Assembly: GCF_014197205.1 (NCBI RefSeq)
Contig: NZ_JACIFD010000001.1
Coordinates: forward strand, 121,946-185,945
DNA length: 64,000 bases
Direction of reading: 5' to 3'
Source: Canibacter oris
GTDB taxonomy: Bacteria > Actinomycetota > Actinomycetes > Actinomycetales > Microbacteriaceae
The notes under the pieces are model-generated. The model worked only from the letters and a program-made list of their open reading frames with translations, was not told the origin of the DNA and did no database searches. The position numbers were made by a program, and so were the translations under genes. Of this stretch, positions 35,671-43,458 are shown piece by piece (position 1 is the first letter of the stretch; the number at the start of each line of letters is the position of its first letter).

Positions 35671-37290
35671 ATGAGCTTTAATGAGGACGCGTTTCGCGAG
35701 GATGACGGTGGCGTGATCCACACCACAGCTGCTGATGAGCAGCAGCAGACCGCAGCTGACCCCTGGGAGACTGCCGCCGCGGCAGCGGGGGTGAGTGCGG
35801 ATAGCGCGTTGGCTGAGGCGAAAGCCATGGCAAAACTGTTGAATCCGCTGCTCGACGACGATGACGCCGCAGATGACGGCGCAGCTGTGCAGCGGCTGGA
35901 TGACTCCCTGGATGCTGTGCAACAGAATCTGTTTCAGGCTGAGGCAGAACAGGCAGCGGAGCAGGTTTTCCAGGAGCTGCTGTGCCGTGTGGGAGAAGCT
36001 AATCCGCGGCCACGCATCGAACCGGTGCGGCGCTTTGCGGAGCTTGCAGGTTTGCCGCAAGCTAGCTATCCAATCATTCAGGTTGCCGGAACCAATGGTA
36101 AAACCTCAACCAGTCGGATTATCGCCGCGATACTACAAGAACACGGCATGCGTACCGGGCTCTTCACTAGCCCGCATCTGCGTGCGTTTACGGAGCGGTT
36201 TCAGATTGATCTGGCTCCTATTGACGGGGTGGATTTGGCGCTGGCTTGGCAGAGCCTGCAGCCAGCGTTGGAGGTGGTTGATGCCGAGCTAGATGCTGCC
36301 GGGCAGGGGAGAATCACGTTTTTTGAAGCGCTGGCGGTTTTGGCTTTCGCAGCTTTTGCAGATGCTCCGGTCGAAGTCGCTGTGATTGAAGTTGGTATGG
36401 GGGGTGAGTGGGACGCCACGAATATCGCTAATGCTGACGTTGCAGTTTTCTCTCCAATTGCCCTTGATCATGTCGGTATTCTTGGTGATACCATCGCCGA
36501 GATTGCAGCCACTAAAGCTGGAATTATGAAGCCTGGGGCAGTAGCGGTTACCGCGCAGCAGCCGATAGAAGCTTTTGCTGCATTAGATGCGCGGGCTAAG
36601 GAACTAGAGATTCCACTGTTGCGGATCGGTGTGGACGTGGCACTGCGCGCAAATCAGCAGGCAGTTGGTGGACGTCTGGTGACGTTGGAGTCGGCGACAA
36701 CCGGCGCGGTTTATGATGATTTGCTGGTTAATCTCTGGGGTGCGCACCAGGGTGAAAATGCCGCTTTGGCTGTAGCAGCGGTAGAGGCTTTCCTGGGGCG
36801 GGAGCTGGATCGTGAAATTGTGGAGACCGCGCTGGCCGAGGTGACTAGTCCGGGGCGTTTACAACTCGTCGCGAAGTCTCCGGCTGTGCTGGTAGACGCG
36901 GCTCATAATCCGCACGGTGTGGCGGCACTGACAGCTGCATTCGAAGAGAATTTTGAGTTTGCTGACGGGGTGTGCGTGGTTGCCGGTGTTCTGGCTGATA
37001 AAGACACCCTGGGAGTTTTGCGCGGTTTGGCGCAGCTGGCCGACAGGTTAATTTTGGTGCCAGTGGAGTCGCCGCGCAGTGTCAGTGCTGTGCAGCTTGC
37101 GCAATTGGCGCCGCAGCTGGTCACTGCGCAGCTACCTGCAGCAGCGATAACGGTTGCTGAAAACTGCTATCTTGGTTTCGAGCAGGCTCGTGACTGGGCA
37201 GCGGCTGGAGCACAGCGCGGAGTTTTGGTTGCTGGCAGCGTGCTGTTGGCTGGCAGCGCCGTGGAAGTTGCAGAGACCGAAGGGTGGTAA
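35671..37290 (+). CDS. folC: folylpolyglutamate synthase / dihydrofolate synthase with acidic N-terminal extension
   Basis: 539 aa. The ATP-binding P-loop is GTNGKTS with K144; TSPHLRAF, the EVGMGGEWDATNIA segment and DAAHNPHGVAAL follow, as in FolC, which adds glutamates to folates and makes dihydrofolate from dihydropteroate. In ordinary FolC the P-loop lies near residue 45-50, so about 95 residues are extra. That extension is acidic, Ala/Gln-rich and without hydrophobic segments (DDDDAADDGAAVQ), looking disordered. An internal start nearer FQELLCRVGEANP is possible, but no good ribosome site is seen there, while the first ATG is just after ileS. Confidence 0.94.
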   Translation: MSFNEDAFREDDGGVIHTTAADEQQQTAADPWETAAAAAGVSADSALAEAKAMAKLLNPLLDDDDAADDGAAVQRLDDSLDAVQQNLFQAEAEQAAEQVFQELLCRVGEANPRPRIEPVRRFAELAGLPQASYPIIQVAGTNGKTSTSRIIAAILQEHGMRTGLFTSPHLRAFTERFQIDLAPIDGVDLALAWQSLQPALEVVDAELDAAGQGRITFFEALAVLAFAAFADAPVEVAVIEVGMGGEWDATNIANADVAVFSPIALDHVGILGDTIAEIAATKAGIMKPGAVAVTAQQPIEAFAALDARAKELEIPLLRIGVDVALRANQQAVGGRLVTLESATTGAVYDDLLVNLWGAHQGENAALAVAAVEAFLGRELDREIVETALAEVTSPGRLQLVAKSPAVLVDAAHNPHGVAALTAAFEENFEFADGVCVVAGVLADKDTLGVLRGLAQLADRLILVPVESPRSVSAVQLAQLAPQLVTAQLPAAAITVAENCYLGFEQARDWAAAGAQRGVLVAGSVLLAGSAVEVAETEGW

Positions 37291-37292
37291 CA

Positions 37293-37787
37293 ATGATGGA
37301 TCCGCAGCAGCAATCATCACAAGCAACTGGTGACAGTGCCGGGCAAGGAGAAAAAGAGCCTGCACTAGTGCTGTCGCCATCGGAGCGTATCGGTTATACT
37401 ACCGCGACTAAACTGTCTGGCGGCTCTCGTCATGGTTCCACTCAGCGGGCGTTGGCGAGCGTGGTGCTGGGCTTCGAGATGGTGATTATTTTCTTGACCG
37501 GATTGACGCTTTTCGGGCTTAACGTTTTTCAACCGCGTGAGGCGGGGCTGATCATCGGCGGGGTGGTGTGCCTGATGTGCATTATTGCGTTGGCTTTGAT
37601 GCGTAATCACGTCGGAATTATTTTGGGGTGGATCGTGCAGCTGTTGCTAGTGATTGGCGGTTTCTGGTTGCCAGCGATTTGGGCGGTTGCCCTGATGTTC
37701 GGTGGATTATGGGTTTACTGTATGGTTCGGGGAGCTGCGATTGATAGAGCTCGCGAAGCTTATCAGGCCACTTTATCAGGCGCATAA
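37293..37787 (+). CDS. DUF4233 membrane protein
   Basis: 164 aa. A polar Gln/Ser-rich N-terminal 45 residues precede four membrane segments (about 47-69, 76-95, 102-122, 126-146 by eye). The gene follows folC in many actinobacteria and carries the DUF4233 pattern; function unknown. The frame allows a GTG at 37284 inside folC, but the ATG at 37293 (or 37296) has AGGGTGG at a good distance. ndk, its usual next neighbour, is 5.7 kb downstream, split off by the three minus-strand genes, which suggests those were inserted. Confidence 0.85.
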   Translation: MMDPQQQSSQATGDSAGQGEKEPALVLSPSERIGYTTATKLSGGSRHGSTQRALASVVLGFEMVIIFLTGLTLFGLNVFQPREAGLIIGGVVCLMCIIALALMRNHVGIILGWIVQLLLVIGGFWLPAIWAVALMFGGLWVYCMVRGAAIDRAREAYQATLSGA

Positions 37788-37839
37788 AGCTTTGTCGGCA
37801 GCAGCTGCTCACAGCAGAGAGCACAGCTCTTGAGCTTTT

Positions 37840-37886
37840 TATAAGGGGTGAGGCCCGCACGAATTGTGCGAGCCTCACCCCTTATA
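37840..37886. terminator. bidirectional hairpin between DUF4233 and GTPase genes
   Basis: TATAAGGGGTGAGGC / GCCTCACCCCTTATA, 15-bp perfect outer stem with an inner GCAC/GTGC hairpin, between convergent genes. Confidence 0.85.
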
Positions 37887-37900
37887 GACTAAATAGTGTT

Positions 37901-39121
37901 TTAGGATTTGCTGCGTAAGAAAACCCGAGCTCTTTCTGCAGCAGCGAGATCAGCGTAAAATCCCTGCAAAGCGTTTGATAGTAATTTGGCACGTTTTTTG
38001 GAGATTGCGCTGTGGTCTTTGAGTTTTGTTCCGAGATGTTTAATCCCGCGTTCCACTCCGGCTGACCCTAAGAGAGATAAGCCCCAACGCAGCGGTGCGG
38101 GAAGTATTTTAATTTTTCCGCTCATCAGCGCCAACGCTGCCACACTTGCGCCCTGAATTAACAGGGAGCTGAAAGTTCCTGGAAGATTCAGGCGTTTAGC
38201 CCATTTAGCATGCCGTTCGAAGGGCAAGATTGCAGCGAGCGGCAGCAATATTTCTACGCCGTGATTGTGCTGCGCGGCGCTGAGCAGCAGGAAATCTTCC
38301 CCGACTGATAACGCTTCTCGTGTCTGGATAAAAGATTCGATAGTTTCCCGCAGATCGGTGAGCTGTGATGCCGCATTTTTGAGCAGTAACTGCTTGAACT
38401 GATAGACATCGATTGCTGGAAGTAAATCAGCCTTGGTGAGTGCGAAAATCCAAATCCTCGGAAATTCTAGTAGTGGTTTGCCGTTAGGCAATACCTCATC
38501 ACGCACCTGCAGCAAACCTGATATATAGGTGTTTAATAGCTGCTGCAGGTAAACAGCTTCTTCGCCTTTGTGCTGTTGTAGTTTCGCTCCATCAACCAGC
38601 AGTAAAGCAACCTGTGAGCCAAGCAGCGACCGAAAAACCTCACCTCGGTGCCGCGCTTCTGCCGCATTTGCAGCGGGTTCTTCAAGCCATTCTCCGGGGT
38701 AGTCATGCCATACTAAACGCATCGCATCAAAAGGCTTTTCTGAAGCAGGATTTGCGGGAAGATTTTTCTTACGTTTTGAAAACAGTGAGCCTGGAGCTGT
38801 TACGGTTTGCTGTTGGGACTCTTCTCGCAGCCTGATTGTGAAAGCGTGAGCGTTCATATTAAGATGCGTGGTGACGGCCGGATATGCTCCAGTGTCTCTT
38901 AGCGTCGTGTAGTTATGGTAAAGCTGCGCTGCTTCGCCTTGATTTTCCGCAATCACCGCATAAGGTTTTTGCAGTACGTAGTTTGGTTCCTGGGTGGCGC
39001 CATAAAAAGCAGACAGCAGGGTTGTTTTGCCGCTGCGTGCAGTGCCGAAAACCGCAATCTGCTGGGAGTTAGCGCTTTTGGGTTTCAGATTTCGTTTAAT
39101 ATTTAGTGTGGTTTTTTCCAT
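37901..39121 (-). CDS. double-GTPase-like P-loop NTPase, orphan
   Basis: 406 aa. P-loop GTARSGKT at 26-33; a G3-like D140-Y-P-G143 preceded by hydrophobic residues (RLVWHDYPGEW); a G4-like T228-K-A-D231 (IFALTKADLL). This set and the long segment between G1 and G3 resemble the TRAFAC/double-GTPase families described from bacterial conflict and signalling islands. A moderately hydrophobic stretch at about 320-350 is followed by a basic tail with no obvious enzyme domain. No second GTPase gene or effector is adjacent; it stands alone between folC-DUF4233 and the surface proteins. The ATG has no good ribosome site. Family placement is tentative and the function unknown. Confidence 0.72.
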   Translation of the reverse strand: MEKTTLNIKRNLKPKSANSQQIAVFGTARSGKTTLLSAFYGATQEPNYVLQKPYAVIAENQGEAAQLYHNYTTLRDTGAYPAVTTHLNMNAHAFTIRLREESQQQTVTAPGSLFSKRKKNLPANPASEKPFDAMRLVWHDYPGEWLEEPAANAAEARHRGEVFRSLLGSQVALLLVDGAKLQQHKGEEAVYLQQLLNTYISGLLQVRDEVLPNGKPLLEFPRIWIFALTKADLLPAIDVYQFKQLLLKNAASQLTDLRETIESFIQTREALSVGEDFLLLSAAQHNHGVEILLPLAAILPFERHAKWAKRLNLPGTFSSLLIQGASVAALALMSGKIKILPAPLRWGLSLLGSAGVERGIKHLGTKLKDHSAISKKRAKLLSNALQGFYADLAAAERARVFLRSKS

Positions 39122-39226
39122 AGCAAAAATCGATTCTGTAGGGGCTTTTATCCAGGTTAAAGGGTATAAAAGTGTAAAAACTGAGAATCGTTCTGTTGCT
39201 TTTCAGGTTAATTGTTGTAAAAAATG

Positions 39227-39266
39227 TTTTTGGGTGTGACCGCTTAACTGCGGGCACACCCAAAAA
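39227..39266 (-). terminator. terminator of the 793-aa surface protein gene
   Basis: TTTTTGGGTGTG / CACACCCAAAAA stem of 12 bp plus an inner CCGC/GCGG, followed on the minus strand by AAAAACATTTTTT; 13 nt after the stop codon. Confidence 0.88.
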
Positions 39267-39278
39267 ACGTTTCTGCTT

Positions 39279-41660
39279 TTAGTGCGCTGTTCTGGTGCGC
39301 TTAATGCGCATTACACCAAAACTGCTGAGCGCCAATAGCAGAGCCACCGTGGCAGCTGCCTGGTAGCCGTTTTCACCGGTTTCTGCCAGGCTGCTCATCC
39401 CCGCAGCAGCGAGATCTGCGGCGGTTGGAACACACGGTTTACCGGCTTTAGTTTGCCAGACCGTTTTATCACCGGCAGCTCCAACTCGAGGGCCGAAATC
39501 GAAGTGGCCGTTGGTTGCTCCTGCGGTGCTGTTGACATTGAAAACCAGCGTTCCGGAGCCGTTTACTGTCTTACCATTATTTAGTACGGTCGTCATTCCG
39601 ATGGTGACGCGATACTGCCCAGGTGTGTCAAATACCCAGTTTGGGTGCACGTGGGAGTTCCAAGCCAAGGAAACGCTTCCAGAACCTGAGTTATGGGAAC
39701 CGGAGAACCATTTTTGGCCTACCGTGTTACCGAATCCGCCAGATGTGAACACTTCCATTTTCCCTGGCCCTGAGAATCCGGTGAGGGAAAGAGTTGTGCT
39801 GCTGCCTTTGGCTTGTTCGATTAAGCTAGGGTGTTGAGTGTTAACACCGAGCCACGGCACATTCGCTACCTGAGTGGAAGAAATCATCCAGACATCGCTG
39901 CCGCCGCTAATCGCTCCGATGCTGCCAGAGGTTTTAGTTTTCCCCGCAGCTCCGATACCGAAACTGATGCTGTTGGGGTTAACCCATGCTGCAGGCGCGG
40001 TACGATCATCCTTCAGGCTGCCGTGCAGAGAAATTGGACCAGCGCCACGGATAACCTTAGGGTAGCAGCCGTTGTCTATTTCTGCCGCTGGTTTGGGAGT
40101 TAGATTAGCTTGTGGCGGCTGTTGGGTTCCTGCCGTATCGGTTGTCGCAGCGGCAGATGCAGTGTTGTTTGCAGCTGCAGAGTCAGGGCTTTGATTATTT
40201 GCGGTAAGTGGCAGGCCGACCACCCATGTGTAGGTTACTTTATCGCTTTCTACCTTGACTCCCTGGGCGTTTTCAGCGGTGGCATGCAATTGCATTGTGT
40301 AAACACCCGGTTTCTCAAAAACCCAATGCCCGTGTTCGTGCGCGGGCGTCTTTTGATGCAGTGATGCCCCAGTTCGAACTTCGTATTCGCCATTGTTGAG
40401 CGCACTGGTTAAGCCACCTAGTCTTTTGTTCTTTAATAAGAAGACTTTCCCTGGTCCGGTGACCTCGTCAAATTTAAATTCGATATTTCGATAATCTCCG
40501 CCGAGTGACAAACTATCCCAACCTGGGAAGAGTAGTTTATCTTGGTTATTGCCGTTTTCGTCTAAGAAATAGCCATTCTGGAGACCAGTCAGCTGCGCTA
40601 GAGTACCTTGCAGATCTTGCTGAGCCTCTGGTTTTACCGCAAGAATGACATCCGCTGCAGGGCGGCTAACTGGTGCACCGTTTGAATCATCTAGGACATC
40701 CAGTTTAATGCTGTTATTGTGCGCTGTGAGATGGAAAGCATCCACATGACCACTGTCGATAACGGTTTTAGTGGAGTTTGGCGGATATACATCCTCTAAG
40801 CTAGGTGCAACCGGGCTGGAATCATCAGTGGGCGGAATTTCTGGGTCAGTTGCGGGGTTATCGCCGTCGTTACCGCTATTAGTGTTGTCATTAGAATTGG
40901 AACCGTCGTTAGCGTCATTATTGTCTGGAGTTGCCGCATCATTATTTCCAGCGTCAGGTGTGGAGTCATGATCGTTGACCTGCCACGGAGCTCTGGTGTC
41001 AGACTCATTTTTATGAATGAGAATAGCAAGAGTGAATTCGGGTGAGGTTTGTGGTGCTTGATCTTCTCCGATTACCGTGGCGTACGCGGTTATTTTATAG
41101 AGTCCGGCGTGTGTGAAGTACCACTGCAAGTGCTTGTGTCCCGGAATCGGGATATCAGTGCCGTTTTCGATAAAGAACTGGCCTCCGGGAAGGAAGGGAA
41201 TAATCGGAGCTGTCTCGTCACTTGGATTATCAAAAACTGCAATTTTGCCCGGGGCTTCAATGTTTTTAACAGTGACTTTTACATCTGTGCCTTTGCTGTA
41301 ACCGTGTGCAAAACCAGGATGCATGAAGTTTTCTGGGCCGTCTTCGGTGTTTCCTAGGGCATAGTAGCCTTCTTTTCCGTAGATTCCCAGCGGCGCAAAT
41401 GAGTAGCTGTCTGAATAGGTGTCCGCGCCGAATACAATTGTTGTTTGGTCGTGTGCGTGCAGCACGTTACGTAAACCATGCTTGATAGCAGTGCTCGGGT
41501 TACCATCGCTGTCTGGGTAGACGTAGATGGCATCTGTGTGACCATCTACTAGCTCTGTGCCTCCCTGTGCGTTAGCACTGCTAGTGAAAGGTGCTAGCAG
41601 TGCTAATAAGAGAGTTGATACTAGCGTTGTAGCTAGTAATTTAAATCTTTGCAGATTCAT
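39279..41660 (-). CDS. sortase-anchored surface protein with three actinobacterial wall repeats (choice-of-anchor M type)
   Basis: 793 aa. Signal peptide at 1-32 (ending SSANAQ). Three units end in the same H-x-H...W-x-F-x-x-x-G-x-Y pattern: HKHLQWYFTHAGLYKI (175-190), HEHGHWVFEKPGVYTM and HVHPNWVFDTPGQYRV. This is the pattern of the actinobacterial surface-anchored repeat often found with metal ABC transporters. Asn/Asp/Ser-rich linkers join the units. LAETG at 758-762, a hydrophobic segment and a basic tail form a sortase signal. The promoter contains a Fur/Zur-type operator, supporting a role in metal capture. No ABC transporter lies next to it. GGAGGTG precedes the ATG. Confidence 0.88.
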   Translation of the reverse strand: MNLQRFKLLATTLVSTLLLALLAPFTSSANAQGGTELVDGHTDAIYVYPDSDGNPSTAIKHGLRNVLHAHDQTTIVFGADTYSDSYSFAPLGIYGKEGYYALGNTEDGPENFMHPGFAHGYSKGTDVKVTVKNIEAPGKIAVFDNPSDETAPIIPFLPGGQFFIENGTDIPIPGHKHLQWYFTHAGLYKITAYATVIGEDQAPQTSPEFTLAILIHKNESDTRAPWQVNDHDSTPDAGNNDAATPDNNDANDGSNSNDNTNSGNDGDNPATDPEIPPTDDSSPVAPSLEDVYPPNSTKTVIDSGHVDAFHLTAHNNSIKLDVLDDSNGAPVSRPAADVILAVKPEAQQDLQGTLAQLTGLQNGYFLDENGNNQDKLLFPGWDSLSLGGDYRNIEFKFDEVTGPGKVFLLKNKRLGGLTSALNNGEYEVRTGASLHQKTPAHEHGHWVFEKPGVYTMQLHATAENAQGVKVESDKVTYTWVVGLPLTANNQSPDSAAANNTASAAATTDTAGTQQPPQANLTPKPAAEIDNGCYPKVIRGAGPISLHGSLKDDRTAPAAWVNPNSISFGIGAAGKTKTSGSIGAISGGSDVWMISSTQVANVPWLGVNTQHPSLIEQAKGSSTTLSLTGFSGPGKMEVFTSGGFGNTVGQKWFSGSHNSGSGSVSLAWNSHVHPNWVFDTPGQYRVTIGMTTVLNNGKTVNGSGTLVFNVNSTAGATNGHFDFGPRVGAAGDKTVWQTKAGKPCVPTAADLAAAGMSSLAETGENGYQAAATVALLLALSSFGVMRIKRTRTAH

Positions 41661-41686
41661 TTCACCTCCGTTGTTTGTACATTTTG

Positions 41687-41715
41687 ATACTAATGGTAAT
41701 CATTATCAATATCAA
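41687..41715 (-). promoter_or_regulatory. promoter with Fur/Zur-type operator in the spacer
   Basis: On the minus strand, -35 TTGATA (41715-41710), a 17-nt spacer and -10 TAGTAT (41692-41687). The spacer contains TGATAAT-G-ATTACCA (41708-41694), a 7-1-7 inverted repeat with one mismatch, the form bound by Fur-family repressors. Occupied, it would block RNA polymerase directly. Confidence 0.75.
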
Positions 41716-41738
41716 ATAACACGGGGAGTGAAGGGTAA

Positions 41739-41784
41739 AAAATTACTTTGCCCGAACATTTTAATGTTCAGGCAAAGTAATTTT
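41739..41784 (-). terminator. terminator of the 406-aa surface protein gene
   Basis: AAAATTACTTTGCC / GGCAAAGTAATTTT with an inner GAACAT/ATGTTC stem, and a T6 run on the minus strand after the hairpin. The sequence is nearly symmetric. Confidence 0.88.
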
Positions 41785-41819
41785 GAATTTGATTTAGTCT
41801 AGCGGTGTTAGAGCTAGTC

Positions 41820-43040
41820 TTACTTGCGCTTTGTGACACCTAGGGCGGTGCCAGTTGCTGCCAGTAGCAGTGCGCTGAACGCGATGGCTTCATGAGCTGC
41901 ACCGGTTTTAGCTAGCGTCTTTGGCTTTTCCAGATGCTTTACAGAACCGCTTTGTGCTCCGGAATCTTTGGGGTTGGCGCTTGAGGCTGGGGAGACATCG
42001 ATGCTAATTGTTGCATCTGCAAAGCGTCCATCGCCGGCAAGACTCACCCGATATTTGACCTGTTCTACTGCTCCGACAAAATTGGATGCTGGGTAAAAGT
42101 CAATTTTTCCCTGATTGACCTTAAAAATACCGCCATTAACTTGCAGTTCTGCAACTTCGTTACCCTGCTTATCAAGCAAGTACAAACCCGCAAGCTGATC
42201 CAAATTTTCGAGGAACCGATCGTTGGCGAGCACATCCAAACCGATTAATGGTGTCTCAAAGGGAGTGGTAGCACTGTCATGTTCTGCAAAAAGTCGGGAA
42301 ACTACTGTTACATTGATAGTTGATTCAGTGGCTGAGCCGTTTGATGCGATGACACGGTAGCGGACCTCTGGAACTTTACCGTAGTAGTCGTTGCGCGTAT
42401 CGAATCTTACTTTTAAGCCAGTCGCGGCTTCGCCGACAACGGTAAATACTCCCTCGGTAAGGGGGTAATCGCCATCAACGACGGTGTTATCCGGTTTTAG
42501 AAATTCGATTTTTTCGGCTCGCAAGCCCAAAAGACTGTCATTAGCGAGCACGTCTAGTTCAACAAATCCGGGATAGCGGATGGTGGCGGTATCAGGGTTG
42601 GCTGTGATTGATTTCACCGTAACGGAAATTTGCGCGGATGAGCAAGTGCCGTCGGTAAATCTAATCTGGTATTGAACCGGATCAAGCTCACCGGTGTAGC
42701 CGTTACGTGTATTGAAGTAAATTTGATTGTCTGCTTTAACTTCAAAAACACCTTTATTTGTAGATATTAGCTTTGTTGTGATACTGTCTTTATTGAGGAG
42801 GTAGATTTCTGCCACCTCACGCCCGGCGATGTTATCGTTCTCAATGACGCGGAGTGTTGTTTCGCCTCCGTAAGGAACGCTATATGCGTCAGCAATAGCA
42901 ATTCCTGCGGTGTCGGTGCAAGCTCCGGTGTTCGCTGCAGCAACTGTAGCGGTGCCGATAATCGCTGAACCTACAATGGCTGATGCTACAACTGCAGCAG
43001 CAGCTTTTGGGTATAGCTGATTTAGGGTATACGAGAACAT
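41820..43040 (-). CDS. sortase-anchored surface protein with three adhesin-type tandem repeats
   Basis: 406 aa. Signal peptide to about residue 36. Three repeats of about 95-115 residues each carry V-x-x-N-D near the front (RVIENDNIAG, DVLANDSLLG, DVLANDRFLE), a middle GVFEV/GVFTV/GIFKV strand and an F-x-x-R/S-N-x-Y/F-x-G turn (YFNTRNGYTG, RFDTRNDYYG, FYPASNFVG), resembling the CshA-type fibril/Ig-like repeats of adhesins. LAKTG at 376-380, a hydrophobic segment and a KRK tail form the sortase signal. It probably mediates attachment; no ligand is predictable. ATG with AAGGAA upstream. The promoter starts transcription at a ten-base G/C run and may be variable. Confidence 0.87.
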   Translation of the reverse strand: MFSYTLNQLYPKAAAAVVASAIVGSAIIGTATVAAANTGACTDTAGIAIADAYSVPYGGETTLRVIENDNIAGREVAEIYLLNKDSITTKLISTNKGVFEVKADNQIYFNTRNGYTGELDPVQYQIRFTDGTCSSAQISVTVKSITANPDTATIRYPGFVELDVLANDSLLGLRAEKIEFLKPDNTVVDGDYPLTEGVFTVVGEAATGLKVRFDTRNDYYGKVPEVRYRVIASNGSATESTINVTVVSRLFAEHDSATTPFETPLIGLDVLANDRFLENLDQLAGLYLLDKQGNEVAELQVNGGIFKVNQGKIDFYPASNFVGAVEQVKYRVSLAGDGRFADATISIDVSPASSANPKDSGAQSGSVKHLEKPKTLAKTGAAHEAIAFSALLLAATGTALGVTKRK

Positions 43041-43069
43041 GTTAAATTCCTTGTTCTAGGGGGATAAAA

Positions 43070-43079
43070 GGGGGGGGGG
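43070..43079 (-). repeat. homopolymer of ten G (C on the coding strand) in the surface-gene 5' leader
   Basis: Ten consecutive G on the plus strand, 30-39 nt upstream of the surface-protein ATG and six nt downstream of its -10. Runs of this length slip in replication and can also cause stuttering at transcription start. Confidence 0.9.
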
Positions 43080-43085
43080 AATTTA

Positions 43086-43114
43086 ACTCTAACTCGCCGG
43101 GCTTTTTATGTCAA
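43086..43114 (-). promoter_or_regulatory. near-consensus promoter of the 406-aa surface protein
   Basis: TTGACA (43114-43109), 17-nt spacer, TAGAGT (43091-43086). The predicted first transcribed base is about 43079, the first C of the homopolymer. Confidence 0.8.
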
Positions 43115-43133
43115 CGGGAAAACGCGCTAATTT

Positions 43134-43147
43134 TGCACAAATGTGCA
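43134..43147. promoter_or_regulatory. palindrome TGCACAAATGTGCA, copy 1
   Basis: Perfect 6-2-6 inverted repeat, centred about 61.5 nt upstream of the predicted transcription start of the surface protein. The identical 14-mer is found at 53663 upstream of gap. Confidence 0.55.
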
Positions 43148-43458
43148 GAGATTGTTTGTAGGTCGCATATTTTCTATTGATTAATAGCCTTTGATTAAAG
43201 TGTTACTGTTGATGTTTATTGTCAGTATCTGGGCGTTTGAAGGTTTTTTAGTGAAGTTGCACATTTGGCCACAGCACAGTTTTGCTGTTGGTAGGTGTTT
43301 GACTCTTTGCGGAATAATAACGTTTTATAGTGGCACAGGCGAGAGGTTGCTGCGCTTGCTGTTTGAAACTTTTGTTCCCAAATGATTGCTATGCCGGTGC
43401 TGTATTGTCAGTTTTCGTGCCGTAAAATAAGTACTGGATTAAGTAATGGAGGAGCCCA

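Larger units (their letters stand above)
43041..43458. other. 418-nt intergenic region without a supported gene
   Basis: It holds the promoter, G10 run and palindrome of the minus-strand surface protein (separate entries) and, near 43423-43428, TAAAAT as a likely -10 of ndk. A 64-codon plus-strand frame at 43191 begins with TTG, lacks a ribosome site and resembles no family, so it is not called. Confidence 0.6.

Noticed and set aside
43191..43385. 64-codon hydrophobic frame upstream of ndk
   Set aside because: TTG start, no ribosome site, no family resemblance, and it overlaps promoter-like DNA.
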